From an uncultured Clostridia bacterium (GTDB taxonomy: Bacteria > Bacillota > Clostridia > Oscillospirales > Ruminococcaceae): a stretch of DNA of 64,000 nucleotides. Position 1 is the stretch's first letter. Each line of letters starts with the position of its first letter. The notes beneath the pieces are model-generated. The model searched no databases and had not been told where the DNA came from. It saw only the letters and a list, made by a program, of their open reading frames with translations. The position numbers were made by a program, and so were the translations under genes. The stretch covers positions 62,001 through 126,000 of the forward strand of contig CANDVA010000003.1 in assembly GCA_947389015.1 (NCBI GenBank), in the 5' to 3' direction. This document shows positions 50,741 through 60,412 of this stretch, in pieces.

Positions 50741-53368
50741 ATGGATAACAAGCGCGGAATATTCGCGGGAATTCTTGCGGCTGTAATGATGATATCGGGC
50801 TGTACTGACAGCGGCTTTGAGCGGTCGGACATTTCCGAAAGCTCCGTCAGCTCGTCATCAAGCTCCACGGGGAACAGCTCGGAAAGCAGTACGCCAAGCA
50901 GCTCGGAAAGTAATAGCGAAAGTTCTGGCGACAGCGGCTATGCTGCTCCGCCAATAGATAACTCCCGTCCGTCGGGAAACGGACTTTCGGCATCGGGCAG
51001 CGGCTATGAGGGCGTTAAGGGCACGGGCGCGTTCAACTATGGCGAGGCACTCCAGAAGTCGCTGCTGTTTTACGAGTTGCAGCGCAGCGGTGATATCGAC
51101 GAGGAGACGGCGCGTACAAACTGGCGCGGCGACAGCGGAATGACCGACGGCGCGGACGTGGGTCTCGACCTTACAGGCGGGCTGTACGACGCGGGCGACA
51201 ACGCAAAGTTCAACCTGCCCATGGCGTACACCGCGGCAATGCTCGCGTGGAGCGTTCACGAGGATAAAGCCGCATACGAGCGGAGCGGACAGCTCGATTA
51301 CGCGCTCGGCAGCATCAAGTGGATATGCGACTATCTTATAAAATGCCACCCCGAGGACGAGGTGTACTATTATCAGGTCGGCGACGGAAACGCCGATCAC
51401 GCGTGGTGGGGCGCGTGCGAGGTCATGCAGATGAACCGTCCGTCGTTCAAGGTCGACAAAAGCTCTCCCGGCTCGACCGTCGTCGGGGAGGCAGCGGCGG
51501 CGCTGGCGGCTTGCGCGGCGGTATACGCGGATATAGACAAGGATTACGCCGAGATATGTCTCGACCACGCGAAACGTCTCTACAAATTTGCCGAGGATAC
51601 CAAAAGCGACGCGGGCTACACCGCCGCAAACGGCTTTTACACCTCGTGGAGCGGTTTTTACGACGAACTTACATGGGCGGCAATGTGGCTGTATATCGCG
51701 ACGGACGACGGCTCCTATCTCGATAAGGCGAAACAGTACGAACCTCAATGCGGCGGCGAATACAAGTGGACGATGTGCTGGGACGACAAGTACACGGGCG
51801 CGGTCTGTCTGCTCGCGAATATTACGGGTGAGGACAAGTATAAGCAGAAGATCGAGAAAAATCTCGACTGGTGGTGCGGCAAAGGCGGGGAGAGCGTTAC
51901 ATATTCACCGAAAGGTCTCGCTTGGATAGACCAGTGGGGAAGTCTGCGATATGCGACTACTGCGGCGTTTATCGCGGCAGTCTACGCGGAGGGCGGGCAA
52001 TGCTCCTCCGACAAGGCTAAGACATACATGGACTTCTGCGAGGGGCAGATAAACTACGCGCTCGGCAGCACTGGGCGGAGCTTTGTGGTCGGGTTCGGCG
52101 AAAATCCTCCCGAGCACCCGCACCACCGCACCGCGCAAGGCTCGTGGGCGGACAATATGAGTGAGCCGAGCTATCACCGCCATACGCTCTTCGGCGCGCT
52201 TGTAGGCGGTCCCGACGCTTCGGACGGCTATACCGACACCGTCACGGATTATAACAAGAACGAGGTCGCGGACGACTACAATGCGGGCTTTACGGGCGCT
52301 CTTGCCAAAATGTACAAGAAATACGGCGGTGAGACGCTGAAAGATTTCGGCGCGGTAGAGGAAGTCGGCGAGGAGATGTACGTTGAGTACCGCATAAACG
52401 CAAGCGGCGAGGGCTTCACCGAGATCAAGGCAATGGTGTATAATAAATCGGCATGGCCCGCGAGAGTTGCGGACGATCTCGAATTGCGTTATTTCGTGGA
52501 CCTCTCGGAGCTTTCCGACCCGTCCTCCGTTACGGTATCGCTCAACTACGCCGAGGGCGCGGCTTTCGGCGGTTTGTACGAATGGGATAAGGAAAACGGT
52601 ATCTATTACGTCAGCATTGACTTCGGCGGCAGCAAAATTTATCCCGGCGGACAGAGCGCCTATAAAAAAGAGGTGCAGTTCAGAATGTCGGCAGGCGGTT
52701 GGTCTTCCGATAACGACCCGTCATTCGCCGAGCTTGTCGGCACTAACGGCTCGGAGCTTGTCCGCGCGAATTCGCTCGCGCTGTACGATGGCGAAACCCT
52801 AGTTTTCGGTACGGAACCCAACGGCGAGAGCGCGGGACTTGTAAAGCCCTCCGATACGTCAAATAAGCCCGGTTCGTCAAGTCAGCAATCGACGAATACT
52901 TCTCCGTCCGCTCCCGTCGCGGACAAGAACGGTCTGCGCGTTACCGTAAATCAACAGCAGTCGAGCGGAAACGCCAACACCATTCAGTTCACGATCGACT
53001 TACAGAATGGCACGGGCGCGGCAATAGACCTGTCGTCGCTTGAAATCGACTATTTCTTCACCGCCGACGGCAAGAGCGGTCTTAATTTTTGGTGCGATCA
53101 CGCGGCGACCTCGGGCAGCGGTTACACGGCGCTTACCGACAGCGTAAAGGGCGAGTTTTTGTCCGCGTCGGGCGATAACTGCGACACGAAATGCGCGGTC
53201 AAATTCGGCGGGGGAACGCTTGCCGCGGGCGACGCGCTCACGGCGCAGATACGCATTACCTCCGCCGACTGGACGGAGTTCGACCTCGGGAACGACTTTT
53301 CGGCGGGCGGCGCGGAAAAGCTCTGCATAATCAGCGGCGGTTCCGTTATATTCGGAACGCAGCCGTAA
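50741..53368 (+). CDS. GH9 endoglucanase lipoprotein with two CBM3-like modules
   Basis: This secreted cellulase cuts beta-1,4-glucan. The 875-aa protein has a lipoprotein signal (MMISGC, Cys21), a Ser/Asn/Glu linker to about 95, a GH9 catalytic domain (about 97-535) and a CBM3c-like module fused to it (about 540-705), the processive theme-B layout; a Ser/Pro linker then leads to a second CBM3-like module (about 733-875). The GH9 DAGD motif (D150, D153), the [12 protein letters not shown] segment and the catalytic acid (E508 in [11 protein letters not shown]) are intact. No dockerin is present, so it acts at the cell surface rather than in a cellulosome. Confidence 0.93.
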   Translation: MDNKRGIFAGILAAVMMISGCTDSGFERSDISESSVSSSSSSTGNSSESSTPSSSESNSESSGDSGYAAPPIDNSRPSGNGLSASGSGYEGVKGTGAFNYGEALQKSLLFYELQRSGDIDEETARTNWRGDSGMTDGADVGLDLTGGLYDAGDNAKFNLPMAYTAAMLAWSVHEDKAAYERSGQLDYALGSIKWICDYLIKCHPEDEVYYYQVGDGNADHAWWGACEVMQMNRPSFKVDKSSPGSTVVGEAAAALAACAAVYADIDKDYAEICLDHAKRLYKFAEDTKSDAGYTAANGFYTSWSGFYDELTWAAMWLYIATDDGSYLDKAKQYEPQCGGEYKWTMCWDDKYTGAVCLLANITGEDKYKQKIEKNLDWWCGKGGESVTYSPKGLAWIDQWGSLRYATTAAFIAAVYAEGGQCSSDKAKTYMDFCEGQINYALGSTGRSFVVGFGENPPEHPHHRTAQGSWADNMSEPSYHRHTLFGALVGGPDASDGYTDTVTDYNKNEVADDYNAGFTGALAKMYKKYGGETLKDFGAVEEVGEEMYVEYRINASGEGFTEIKAMVYNKSAWPARVADDLELRYFVDLSELSDPSSVTVSLNYAEGAAFGGLYEWDKENGIYYVSIDFGGSKIYPGGQSAYKKEVQFRMSAGGWSSDNDPSFAELVGTNGSELVRANSLALYDGETLVFGTEPNGESAGLVKPSDTSNKPGSSSQQSTNTSPSAPVADKNGLRVTVNQQQSSGNANTIQFTIDLQNGTGAAIDLSSLEIDYFFTADGKSGLNFWCDHAATSGSGYTALTDSVKGEFLSASGDNCDTKCAVKFGGGTLAAGDALTAQIRITSADWTEFDLGNDFSAGGAEKLCIISGGSVIFGTQP

Positions 53369-53371
53369 CAT

Positions 53372-53402
53372 AAGCCCCGTCGGGCGTTTCGACGGGGCTT
53401 TG
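53372..53402 (+). terminator. Terminator after the GH9 gene
   Basis: An 11-bp perfect stem AAGCCCCGTCG/CGACGGGGCTT (53372-53382, 53390-53400) is followed by TGTTATG. It lies between convergent genes. Confidence 0.8.
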
Positions 53403-53981
53403 TTATGAACGTTTTCTTTCGTTGATCTTCTCGCAAACGGAGTTTATCGCCGCCGAAATTATCAAAACGACCAATATTATAATTGTCAGCGGTTCAAGAA
53501 GAAACACAGCCAACAGCACGGCAATTTGCCAATCGGCATTTTCTCCCGTGGAAAATGTCAGAGCGCTGCCGTCGGCAAAAAGTCCGCGGTGTTCGGAGCA
53601 GCCGTATTTCATACGCGCGTTCTCGGTAATGCCGAGAACGTTGCCGCCCTCGCCGATGTACGCGGCTTTGAACGCGCCGAGGCGTTTTTGCAGTTCCTCG
53701 GGAGTTTCGCTTCCCGACAGCCGCAGCCAACCGTCTCCCATATCCTCGCAATACGCCGAAATGCTTATGTATTCGCCGTTTTCCGACTTGATGAGCGGCA
53801 TCATAAGGACGGTCCCCTCGGGTGCGTTCTCGAAAGATAACTCGAGATGCATAGGGTCGTACGCACCGTGCATAAGCCTGAAATCAAAAAGCGAGCACAG
53901 TCCGAAAATTGCGGCGGGTATCACCAATATGACGCTTATCGCAAGAATATATATAATTCCCGTATACGGTATGCTTTTCAT
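53403..53981 (-). CDS. Membrane protein with NAPEGT domain, paralogue A
   Basis: The 192-aa protein has an N-terminal transmembrane helix (about 8-30), an extracellular strand-rich domain containing ENAPEGTVLM and a C-terminal helix (about 156-180), giving a membrane-spanning hairpin layout. Family unknown. ATG 53981 follows AAAGGAG; the longer frame to 54107 is rejected. Its start overlaps the stop of paralogue B by four bases, which implies coupled translation, and the two share the NAPEGT segment and domain order, so they arose by tandem duplication. Confidence 0.6.
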   Translation of the reverse strand: MKSIPYTGIIYILAISVILVIPAAIFGLCSLFDFRLMHGAYDPMHLELSFENAPEGTVLMMPLIKSENGEYISISAYCEDMGDGWLRLSGSETPEELQKRLGAFKAAYIGEGGNVLGITENARMKYGCSEHRGLFADGSALTFSTGENADWQIAVLLAVFLLEPLTIIILVVLIISAAINSVCEKINERKRS

Positions 53982-54670
53982 AAATTTCTCCTTTCGCGTT
54001 TTCCTCTTGCGGCAGATACTATCGCCAATATGATAAATATTGCCAGTCCCGCGAGCGCGCCGCCCTCGACGACGTACAGTATGCCCAGCATAAGCCGCAC
54101 GAACCAAGCGGGTCTTCCTGGATAACCTAATACAAGACTGTCTCCGTTGGCGGCGAGAGTGAAGTCGCGCTTGCCGTTATAGCGCATTTTACCGTGCTCG
54201 ATTATCTTCAATACATTCCCGTTTTCGTCGACGTATGCCGCCTTATAACGGAAATCCTCGCGCATATCGTCCGGTATCGGGAGCGTTCCCGTGTTCGAGC
54301 TTAGGTAAACGCTGCCGTCCTCGCGGATATAAAGCATTCCGTAATGCGACGCGGCGCTGACCAATCCGTCCGAGTTCAACCGCGCTATCCCGCTTTCGCC
54401 GTCGACGTTCAGCAGCTCAAAGCTGCCGTCCTCCGCGTAACGCTTTGGCGGGAATGTAAAGTCCTTAAAATCGTATTCGCCGTCCTCCAAGAGAATGTCG
54501 ACATAGGCGGTACCCTCGGGGGCGTTTTTATATGATATTTCAACGCCGAGCGCGTAAACACTGAAAAAATTTATTCCCGACAGAAGCGCGGCGATATACC
54601 ATAAAATGGGAAAAAAGAAAAGAATGTCGATAAATGCGACTATAATAACGGTGGACGGAAGTTTTTTCAT
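53978..54670 (-). CDS. Membrane protein with NAPEGT domain, paralogue B
   Basis: The 230-aa protein mirrors paralogue A: N-terminal helix (about 7-30), extracellular domain with KNAPEGTAYV, then a C-terminal helix (about 203-225) and a basic tail. The extracellular part is longer and rich in aromatic and Gly residues. ATG 54670 follows AAGGAGG. It has a good promoter on the minus strand and is the first gene of this two-gene unit. Function unknown. Confidence 0.6.
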   Translation of the reverse strand: MKKLPSTVIIVAFIDILFFFPILWYIAALLSGINFFSVYALGVEISYKNAPEGTAYVDILLEDGEYDFKDFTFPPKRYAEDGSFELLNVDGESGIARLNSDGLVSAASHYGMLYIREDGSVYLSSNTGTLPIPDDMREDFRYKAAYVDENGNVLKIIEHGKMRYNGKRDFTLAANGDSLVLGYPGRPAWFVRLMLGILYVVEGGALAGLAIFIILAIVSAARGKRERRNL

Positions 54671-54695
54671 AATACCCTCCTTGCTGTTTTTCCTT

Positions 54696-54724
54696 ATTAT
54701 ACCATATTGTTTTTTCAAAAGCAA
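54696..54724 (-). promoter_or_regulatory. Sigma-A promoter for the NAPEGT pair
   Basis: On the minus strand TTGCTT (54724-54719), 17 bases, TATAAT (54701-54696). Confidence 0.8.
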
Positions 54725-54771
54725 TTACAAAGCGGTTACAAATAGTTACAAAATTATTACAAACGCAGATA

Positions 54772-54800
54772 TTGACTTTACGGGCAAAATGCTATATAAT
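54772..54800 (+). promoter_or_regulatory. Sigma-A promoter for ttcA
   Basis: TTGACT (54772-54777), 17 bases, TATAAT (54795-54800). Confidence 0.85.
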
Positions 54801-54841
54801 AGTAGAGTAGGCTCGAAAAAGGCTTACTCGGAGGCTGAACA

Positions 54842-55597
54842 ATGCAGAAAATTCTCGGATACATACGCCGCGCCTGTCAGGAATTTGACCTGATTGAGGA
54901 CGGCGACAGAATAGCCGTCGGCGTATCGGGCGGCAAGGACAGTCTTGTGCTGCTGGCGGGATTGGCAAAAATGCGCAGGTTCTACGAAAAGAAATACGAG
55001 GTAACGGCGATAACGCTCGACCCCCGTTTCGGCGGCGCAGAGACCGACTATTCACCCGTCGAGCGGCTGTGTACGGAGCTTGACGTGGAATTCCACTTGA
55101 TAAAAACCGATATCGGAGAGATAGTTTTCGATATCCGTAAGGAGCCTAACCCGTGCTCGCTGTGCGCGAAAATGCGTCGCGGAGCATTGCACGACGCGGC
55201 AAAGGAGCTCGGCTGCAATAAGATAGCGCTCGGTCACAATAACGACGACGCTGTCGAAACGTTTATGATGAATCTGTTCAACGAGGGGAGGATAGGCTGC
55301 TTTGCGCCGATATCGTATCTTTCGCGAAAGGATATCACGCTGATACGTCCGTTGGTTTTCGCGCCCGAGAGCGCCGTGATGTCGTGCGCGCGGAGGAATG
55401 ATTTCGAGATAGTCAAGTCGAAATGTCCCGCAGACAAGACCACCTCGCGGCAGACCACAAAGGAGCTTTTAGCCCGTCTCGAACACGAGAACAGGGGCGT
55501 TAAAATGCGTATATTCGGTGCAATGCGCCGTGCGGGGATAGACCGCTGGGGCTGTAAAGAAGAAAACAACGAGGTAGAACAATGGGAAGAAACGTAA
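54842..55597 (+). CDS. ttcA: tRNA 2-thiocytidine biosynthesis protein TtcA-type
   Basis: TtcA-type enzymes thiolate C32 of certain tRNAs with an iron-sulfur cluster. The 251-aa protein has the PP-loop ATP motif SGGKDS (29-34), a conserved CxxC (C105, C108) and the third cluster Cys (C195), the standard TtcA arrangement. Start ATG 54842 follows CTCGGAGG. Its 3' end overlaps the next gene by 16 bases. The symbol is by family; substrate tRNAs are not known for this organism. Confidence 0.88.
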   Translation: MQKILGYIRRACQEFDLIEDGDRIAVGVSGGKDSLVLLAGLAKMRRFYEKKYEVTAITLDPRFGGAETDYSPVERLCTELDVEFHLIKTDIGEIVFDIRKEPNPCSLCAKMRRGALHDAAKELGCNKIALGHNNDDAVETFMMNLFNEGRIGCFAPISYLSRKDITLIRPLVFAPESAVMSCARRNDFEIVKSKCPADKTTSRQTTKELLARLEHENRGVKMRIFGAMRRAGIDRWGCKEENNEVEQWEET

Positions 55598-56124
55598 AGC
55601 TAAACAGCAAAATACCAACTCAGAAAAAAGAGGAAAAAGAGAGCTTTTTCTTTTTCGTGCGCGATCAGGGTGAGGGTGCGGCGCGCGTCGTCGTGATAAT
55701 ATTGAAGGTGCTCGAGCTGATAATGACTACGATTTTCGGAGTTGTGCTCGGTATTTTCGGTCCCTTGGTGATACGGGGACTAGACATTCAAGGCGTGTCG
55801 TCGGATCCGTCGTCGATATACTGGATAGTTACGTCGGCTTTGTATATTATCGGGCTGTTTATTTTAATGCTCGGTCATTCAAGGATAGCGACCGCGGTAC
55901 ATATTATCGCCGCTGTCGGAACGTTCATTACGCATTTTGCGTATCTGAAAATATTCCGCGATCAGCAGGAGAACGGCCTTATGGGATTGTATATGCCGTG
56001 TCTGTTTATTACGGTGATGACTATTGTTATCATGCTGCTGATAAACCTGCCGAAGTGGATAGACAAGCGTGTCCGGAAAGCGAACGAACAGGCTCCGTCT
56101 ATACTGGACGACAGCGACGAATGA
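55582..56124 (+). CDS. Four-helix membrane protein of unknown function
   Basis: The 180-aa protein has a charged N-terminal segment and four predicted transmembrane helices (about 37-66, 81-102, 106-124 and 132-156), with an acidic C-terminal tail. No family recognised. It overlaps ttcA and lies 13 bases before the SPFH gene, so these three genes probably share a transcript. Confidence 0.6.
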   Translation: MGRNVKLNSKIPTQKKEEKESFFFFVRDQGEGAARVVVIILKVLELIMTTIFGVVLGIFGPLVIRGLDIQGVSSDPSSIYWIVTSALYIIGLFILMLGHSRIATAVHIIAAVGTFITHFAYLKIFRDQQENGLMGLYMPCLFITVMTIVIMLLINLPKWIDKRVRKANEQAPSILDDSDE

Positions 56125-56137
56125 AAGGATCATTGAA

Positions 56138-57238
56138 ATGAAAATAACTATCAATGAAAGTCAAAAGGGACTGCTGTATCAGAACGGCGTACTTTTGAAA
56201 ATACTCGGTGCGGGTAAATATTACGCGTTCGGCGGCAAGACCATTGAGGTGCTGCCCGTCGATAAGGAGATAACTCCCGCGGGATGTCCGCTGTCGAAAT
56301 TGCTTGAGTGTGCGGGTGCAAAGGGCTTGATCTCCGAGGTTACGGTGAAGAACGGCGAAATATGTCTGCACTATGTCGACGGCTGCTTTGATGGCGCGCT
56401 TACGGCGGGTCGTCACGCATTCTGGAACGAACAGGGCGAGCACGAATTCAAGGTCTGCTCCACAGACGAGCCGAAGATCGCCGACGTTGCGCCTACGGTT
56501 CTCGCGGGTCTCGGCGCGGCGTATGTTACGGAGATAAACGTTCCCGCGCAGTGCAAGGCGGTCGTCTGCTATAATGGGAAAACCTCCGAATATCTTGACG
56601 AGGGACGCTATTTTTACTGGAACGGCGCGGTCAAAGTCACGGCAAGAATTTACGATATGCGCGTTCAGACGCTGATGATAAACGGGCAGGAGATACTCAC
56701 AAAGGATAAGGTGGGCGTTCGCGTCAACTTTACCGCGAACTGGAGGATCACCGATTATAAGAAGCTCGCCGAGGAGTACAATGAATTCGATACGGTTTTG
56801 TACACCGCCGCACAGCTTGCTCTGCGTGACTATCTCGGCGGCAGGACAATGGACGAGCTGCTGTCCGACCGCGAGAATATCGGCGCGGAAATTCTCGCGG
56901 AGCTGAAAAAGCGTACCGAGGGAATGTATATAGAGATACTTTCGGCGGGTATCAAGGACGTTATTCTCCCCGGCGAAATTTCCGCGATAATGAACAGCGT
57001 TCTCGCCGCGGAAAAGCGCGCTCAGGCGAACGTCATCACGCGCCGCGAGGAGGTGGCGAGTACGCGCAGTCTGCTCAACACCGCCAAGCTCATGGACGAA
57101 AACGCCACGCTCCGCCGCTTGAAGGAGCTTGAGTACATAGAGAAGATTTTCGGCAACGTCGGCGAGGTCACCGTGGACGCGCGGAGCAGCATACTTTCAC
57201 AGCTCGCGCGGATAGTCGGCGGCGATGATGAAAAATAA
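56138..57238 (+). CDS. SPFH/band-7 (slipin-like) family protein
   Basis: The 366-aa protein carries an SPFH-type core: strands with GAGKYYAFGG and VYKDKVGVRV-like spacing (QEILTKDKVGVRVNFTANWRITD), a following segment with the conserved YTAAQLALRDYL helix, and a C-terminal alpha-helical tail with RREEVASTRSLLNTAKLMDE typical of coiled-coil slipins. No clear membrane helix is visible. SPFH proteins form cage-like assemblies. ATG 56138 follows GAAAGGATCATTGAA. A terminator follows. Confidence 0.8.
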   Translation: MKITINESQKGLLYQNGVLLKILGAGKYYAFGGKTIEVLPVDKEITPAGCPLSKLLECAGAKGLISEVTVKNGEICLHYVDGCFDGALTAGRHAFWNEQGEHEFKVCSTDEPKIADVAPTVLAGLGAAYVTEINVPAQCKAVVCYNGKTSEYLDEGRYFYWNGAVKVTARIYDMRVQTLMINGQEILTKDKVGVRVNFTANWRITDYKKLAEEYNEFDTVLYTAAQLALRDYLGGRTMDELLSDRENIGAEILAELKKRTEGMYIEILSAGIKDVILPGEISAIMNSVLAAEKRAQANVITRREEVASTRSLLNTAKLMDENATLRRLKELEYIEKIFGNVGEVTVDARSSILSQLARIVGGDDEK

Positions 57239-57243
57239 CGAAA

Positions 57244-57275
57244 TTTGCCCTTGAAATACAGGGCAAAATTTTTTT
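57244..57275 (+). terminator. Terminator after the SPFH gene
   Basis: TTTGCCCT/AGGGCAAA (57244-57251, 57260-57267) with an 8-base loop, then ATTTTTTT. Confidence 0.85.
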
Positions 57276-57296
57276 AAAAATTTTTCAAAAAACCTC

Positions 57297-57325
57297 TTGA
57301 CAAATATATGCACATCGTATATAAT
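57297..57325 (+). promoter_or_regulatory. Sigma-A promoter for the CPBP protease gene
   Basis: TTGACA (57297-57302), 17 bases, TATAAT (57320-57325): full consensus. Confidence 0.9.
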
Positions 57326-57366
57326 GTACATATGAAACATACACATTATAAACAGGGGGTAATGTT

Positions 57367-58326
57367 ATGAAATTGCAGACTATTTTTTCGGGAGCGCACT
57401 TTACCGACGGCGCAAAGCAGGCGAAGTTTCAGCCGTCATGGTGGCTTCAGATAATTTTGTTCGTGCTGGTTTTCAGCGTGGCGCAGACGCCGCAGGCAAT
57501 AGTTATTTACGCGGTTATTATTGTTAAGATCATCATGGACAAGAGCATTGAGGGCACCGAGGAGATAACCCGTGCGTTCGGTGAGATGACGCTGAACCCT
57601 ACGGGAGAGGTGCTGATAGCGCAGCTGCTGTCAACGCTCCTGCCCGCGGCGATCGTCATTATATATTGCCGCTTTGTCGAGCGCCGCAGTCTGAACAGCA
57701 TGGGATTTGTCAAGAAGGGCTGTGCGGTAAAGTACCTGATCGGGCTTGTCGCGGGGTTCGCGATGTTCACGGCGACGCTGCTGATCTCTTATGCGTTCGG
57801 TGCGGTTAAATATGTCGGCACCGATCTGAACAACGGCGTGATGTTCGCGCTTATGTGCGTGGGTTGGCTTATTCAGGGCGCGGAGGAGGAGATACTTTGC
57901 CGCGGCTACTTTATGTCGTCGCTGTCGAATAAGCTGCCGCTGTGGGCGGCAGTGCTGATAAGCTCCTTGTTCTTCTCGCTTATGCATCTCATGAACGCGG
58001 GCTTTAACCTTATCGTTCTGGTGAACCTCACCCTGACGGGAATTATGTTCGCGGTGCTGGCTATCCGTTTTGACAGCCTGTTCGTATGCTGCGCGGCGCA
58101 CTCTATCTGGAATCTGGTTCAGGGCAACTTTTACGGACTGCCCGTAAGCGGAATGGACGCAGGCGGCTCGGTATTCAGATTTGAGCTCGCCGAGAATATG
58201 GACTTGTGGACGGGCGGCGTGTTCGGTCTCGAGGGAAGCCTGTCCGAAACGATAGTAATGGTAATCGTAATAGCGGCAATCATATTTATACCGAAAAAGA
58301 ACAAAAACGCCGAAATTTCGGCTTGA
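57367..58326 (+). CDS. CPBP-family intramembrane metalloprotease
   Basis: CPBP (Abi/Rce1-like) proteins are membrane-embedded metalloproteases. The 319-aa protein has about eight hydrophobic helices and the two family motifs: EEExxxR (EEEILCRGYF, E173-E175) and FxxxH (FFSLMHLMN, His207), followed by a third conserved helix (the HSIWN motif). It may process a prenylated or secreted peptide; the partner is unknown. Start ATG 57367 follows GGGGG. The next promoter overlaps its stop codon. Confidence 0.88.
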   Translation: MKLQTIFSGAHFTDGAKQAKFQPSWWLQIILFVLVFSVAQTPQAIVIYAVIIVKIIMDKSIEGTEEITRAFGEMTLNPTGEVLIAQLLSTLLPAAIVIIYCRFVERRSLNSMGFVKKGCAVKYLIGLVAGFAMFTATLLISYAFGAVKYVGTDLNNGVMFALMCVGWLIQGAEEEILCRGYFMSSLSNKLPLWAAVLISSLFFSLMHLMNAGFNLIVLVNLTLTGIMFAVLAIRFDSLFVCCAAHSIWNLVQGNFYGLPVSGMDAGGSVFRFELAENMDLWTGGVFGLEGSLSETIVMVIVIAAIIFIPKKNKNAEISA

Positions 58327-58351
58327 CAAAGCAATAAAACCGTGCTATAAT
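58323..58351 (+). promoter_or_regulatory. Sigma-A promoter for rubredoxin
   Basis: TTGACA (58323-58328), 17 bases, TATAAT (58346-58351). The -35 box overlaps the stop codon of the CPBP gene. Confidence 0.9.
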
Positions 58352-58380
58352 TTATAAAAAAAGGAAAGGAGTTTTTACCA

Positions 58381-58536
58381 ATGAAGAAGTACGAATGCCC
58401 CTGCGGCTACGTTTACGACGAGGCTGTCGGCGATCCCGACAACGGCATTGCGGCGGGAACCAAGTTTGAGGATCTCCCCGACGACTGGACCTGTCCGACC
58501 TGCGGTCTCGGCAAGGACGCATTTACCGAGGTATAA
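58381..58536 (+). CDS. rub: Rubredoxin
   Basis: Rubredoxin is a one-iron electron carrier. The 51-aa protein has both CxxC-type pairs (CPCG near the start and CPTCGLG near the end) and the acidic [17 protein letters not shown] middle. ATG 58381 follows AAGGAAAGGAG. The gene is too short for standard ORF tables. It is a single-gene unit with its own promoter and terminator, and may donate electrons to rubrerythrin. Confidence 0.97.
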   Translation: MKKYECPCGYVYDEAVGDPDNGIAAGTKFEDLPDDWTCPTCGLGKDAFTEV

Positions 58537-58542
58537 ACATTA

Positions 58543-58575
58543 ACGGGCGCTGTAAAGTTACAGCGCCCGTTTTTG
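58543..58575 (+). terminator. Terminator after rubredoxin
   Basis: A 13-bp perfect stem with 2-base loop (58543-58555, 58558-58570), then TTTTTGG. Confidence 0.88.
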
Positions 58576-58588
58576 GGTAAAAATTTTA

Positions 58589-59248
58589 TCACCGCATAAA
58601 CACTTTTTTCAGATCAATATCTTTAAAGAAATCGTCATTATACTTTTGGGTGAACGGCTTTACAAAACATCTTTTGTACGAACGCATATCAGCCGTTACC
58701 GCGCCCGCGATCTCGGGCAGCGCGTGAACCGCGTCGATAAGCCCGCACGCGTGCTCTGTTTTGCCGAGTGAGAGAAGAGTTTCCGCTCTGTCAACAGCGG
58801 CGGCAACAATTTTTCCAAGCTCAGGATATTCCTCGGACAGCTCCGATACCGCATTACGAACGCCGCGAATTTGTTCGTCAGCTTGTGCCGTACCGTTAAG
58901 CAGCGCGGCGCGGAGCTGCGTCAGCGCAGATGACAGCCCATTCAGCGGTTCGCTTAAAATATACTTTCCGAAATGCTTTTCCAACAGCTCGTCAAGCGCT
59001 CCGTCACCGCAGTTTTCCGAGTAACGCGCGCGAATTTCCGAAAGTTTTTTACGGCTAATCAGTGCCGTTTTGTCAAGCGCGTTTACGACAACGCAAAGCT
59101 CCGCAGCGTAAAGATCGTCGCCGTCCTTGAACAGTTTCTCCGCTCGTTTGAGCAGATCGAGGTGCAGATTGTCAAGAGCAGTGCGCGTTTTCTTGGAGTG
59201 AATAATATTTTTAAGTCGTCTTATATCACTTAATAATTCTTTGCACAT
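58589..59248 (-). CDS. Helical protein of unknown function behind moxR
   Basis: The 219-aa protein is largely alpha-helical and charged without a signal peptide or transmembrane segment. Several Leu/Ala-rich heptads suggest coiled coils. It starts five bases after the MoxR stop with a weak SD and shares that transcript. Position suggests a role with the MoxR ATPase, but no domain (such as VWA or DUF58) is recognised. Confidence 0.6.
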   Translation of the reverse strand: MCKELLSDIRRLKNIIHSKKTRTALDNLHLDLLKRAEKLFKDGDDLYAAELCVVVNALDKTALISRKKLSEIRARYSENCGDGALDELLEKHFGKYILSEPLNGLSSALTQLRAALLNGTAQADEQIRGVRNAVSELSEEYPELGKIVAAAVDRAETLLSLGKTEHACGLIDAVHALPEIAGAVTADMRSYKRCFVKPFTQKYNDDFFKDIDLKKVFMR

Positions 59249-59253
59249 AGCTT

Positions 59254-60168
59254 TTAAACCGGCACGATCGTTTCCATAAGAATTTTCTGAATGATCTCCT
59301 CCGAGGACAGGTAATCGCTCTGACCCGCCGCGAGGATAACTCTGTGCCCGAGCACGGACGGCGCCATTGTTTTCACGTCGTCGGGAGTAGCGAACGCGCG
59401 GTTGTTTATCAGCGCCATAGCCTGCGCCGCTCTGTACAGCGCGATAGACGCTCTCGGCGACGCTCCGAGCTTTACCTCCTGCTTGTTTCGTGTAGCGCCG
59501 ACGATCATCAGTATATATGCCTTTACCTGCTCCGACACGGAAACGCGTGACGACATCTCGCGCAGTGAAACGACCTCCTCCAAAGACATCACGGGCTGCA
59601 CTTCGATATTATGCGGCATCTTTTCCAGCATTTGAAGTTCGGCGGCGCGGTCGGGATAACCTATTGAAATGCGCATTAAAAAGCGGTCGAGCTGCGCCTC
59701 GGGCAGGTGATACGTTCCGTAGGTCTCGATAGGGTTCTGCGTAGCCAAGGTCATAAACGGCACGGGCAGCTTGTGAGTGATACCGTCGACGGATATTTGC
59801 AGCTCCTCCATTGCCTCCAGCAGAGCGGACTGCACCTTCGGCGAGGTGCGGTTGATCTCGTCCGCAAGCAGGAAGTTGCACATCGCCGCGCCCGCGCGGT
59901 ACTCGGCAGCTCCCGTCTTTTGGTCGATGACCGTATACCCGATAACGTCCGACGGCATAAGATCGGGTGTGAACTGTATGCGCCCGAACGTTCCCGAAAC
60001 GGACTTCGCGAGGGTCTCCGCGAGCAGGGTCTTACCCACGCCCGGCACGTCCTCGATAAGCACGTGACCGCCCGCTATCATAGCGCAGATTATCTTTACG
60101 ATAACGTCGTGCTTGCCGATAATAACGGTCTCGATATTTTGAATTAGCTGTTCAATTCTTGGGTTCAT
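59254..60168 (-). CDS. MoxR-family AAA ATPase
   Basis: MoxR ATPases are chaperone-like hexamers often acting on VWA-domain partners. The 304-aa protein has Walker A (GVGKT, 43-47), Walker B (LLADEINR), sensor 1 (TQNP), the arginine finger region and an ATPase lid, all intact. Its usual partners, DUF58/VWA and a transglutaminase gene, are not adjacent; instead an unknown helical gene follows and two small membrane proteins precede it. The RBS is weak, but the upstream gene overlaps its start by 17 bases, suggesting coupling. Confidence 0.9.
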   Translation of the reverse strand: MNPRIEQLIQNIETVIIGKHDVIVKIICAMIAGGHVLIEDVPGVGKTLLAETLAKSVSGTFGRIQFTPDLMPSDVIGYTVIDQKTGAAEYRAGAAMCNFLLADEINRTSPKVQSALLEAMEELQISVDGITHKLPVPFMTLATQNPIETYGTYHLPEAQLDRFLMRISIGYPDRAAELQMLEKMPHNIEVQPVMSLEEVVSLREMSSRVSVSEQVKAYILMIVGATRNKQEVKLGASPRASIALYRAAQAMALINNRAFATPDDVKTMAPSVLGHRVILAAGQSDYLSSEEIIQKILMETIVPV

Positions 60169-60412
60169 TGTTGTTTTTCCTTTTCAATTTGTTGTTTTTT
60201 CTTGATATACAATACATATCAAGAAGTATAGCGCCGCCGGACAAAGCGAGTAAAATTGCCGCGCCGATGATCATCAGCCCGATACCGCCGAGAGCCAAAG
60301 CTCCCCAGCCCCCGTTTACATGTGCGAGCGGTTTAGCTTGGATAAACATTATAGCTCCCAAAACGCCCGCTGCAAACGCCGAAATCAAAAGAATTTTCGC
60401 GAATTTTTTCAT
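60152..60412 (-). CDS. Small two-helix membrane protein
   Basis: The 86-aa protein has two hydrophobic helices (about 7-26 and 37-66) and a basic Lys/Asn-rich tail. It overlaps both neighbours (the 157-aa gene by four bases, moxR by 17), so translation of the three genes appears coupled. No homology is recognised. Confidence 0.6.
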   Translation of the reverse strand: MKKFAKILLISAFAAGVLGAIMFIQAKPLAHVNGGWGALALGGIGLMIIGAAILLALSGGAILLDMYCISRKNNKLKRKNNNEPKN

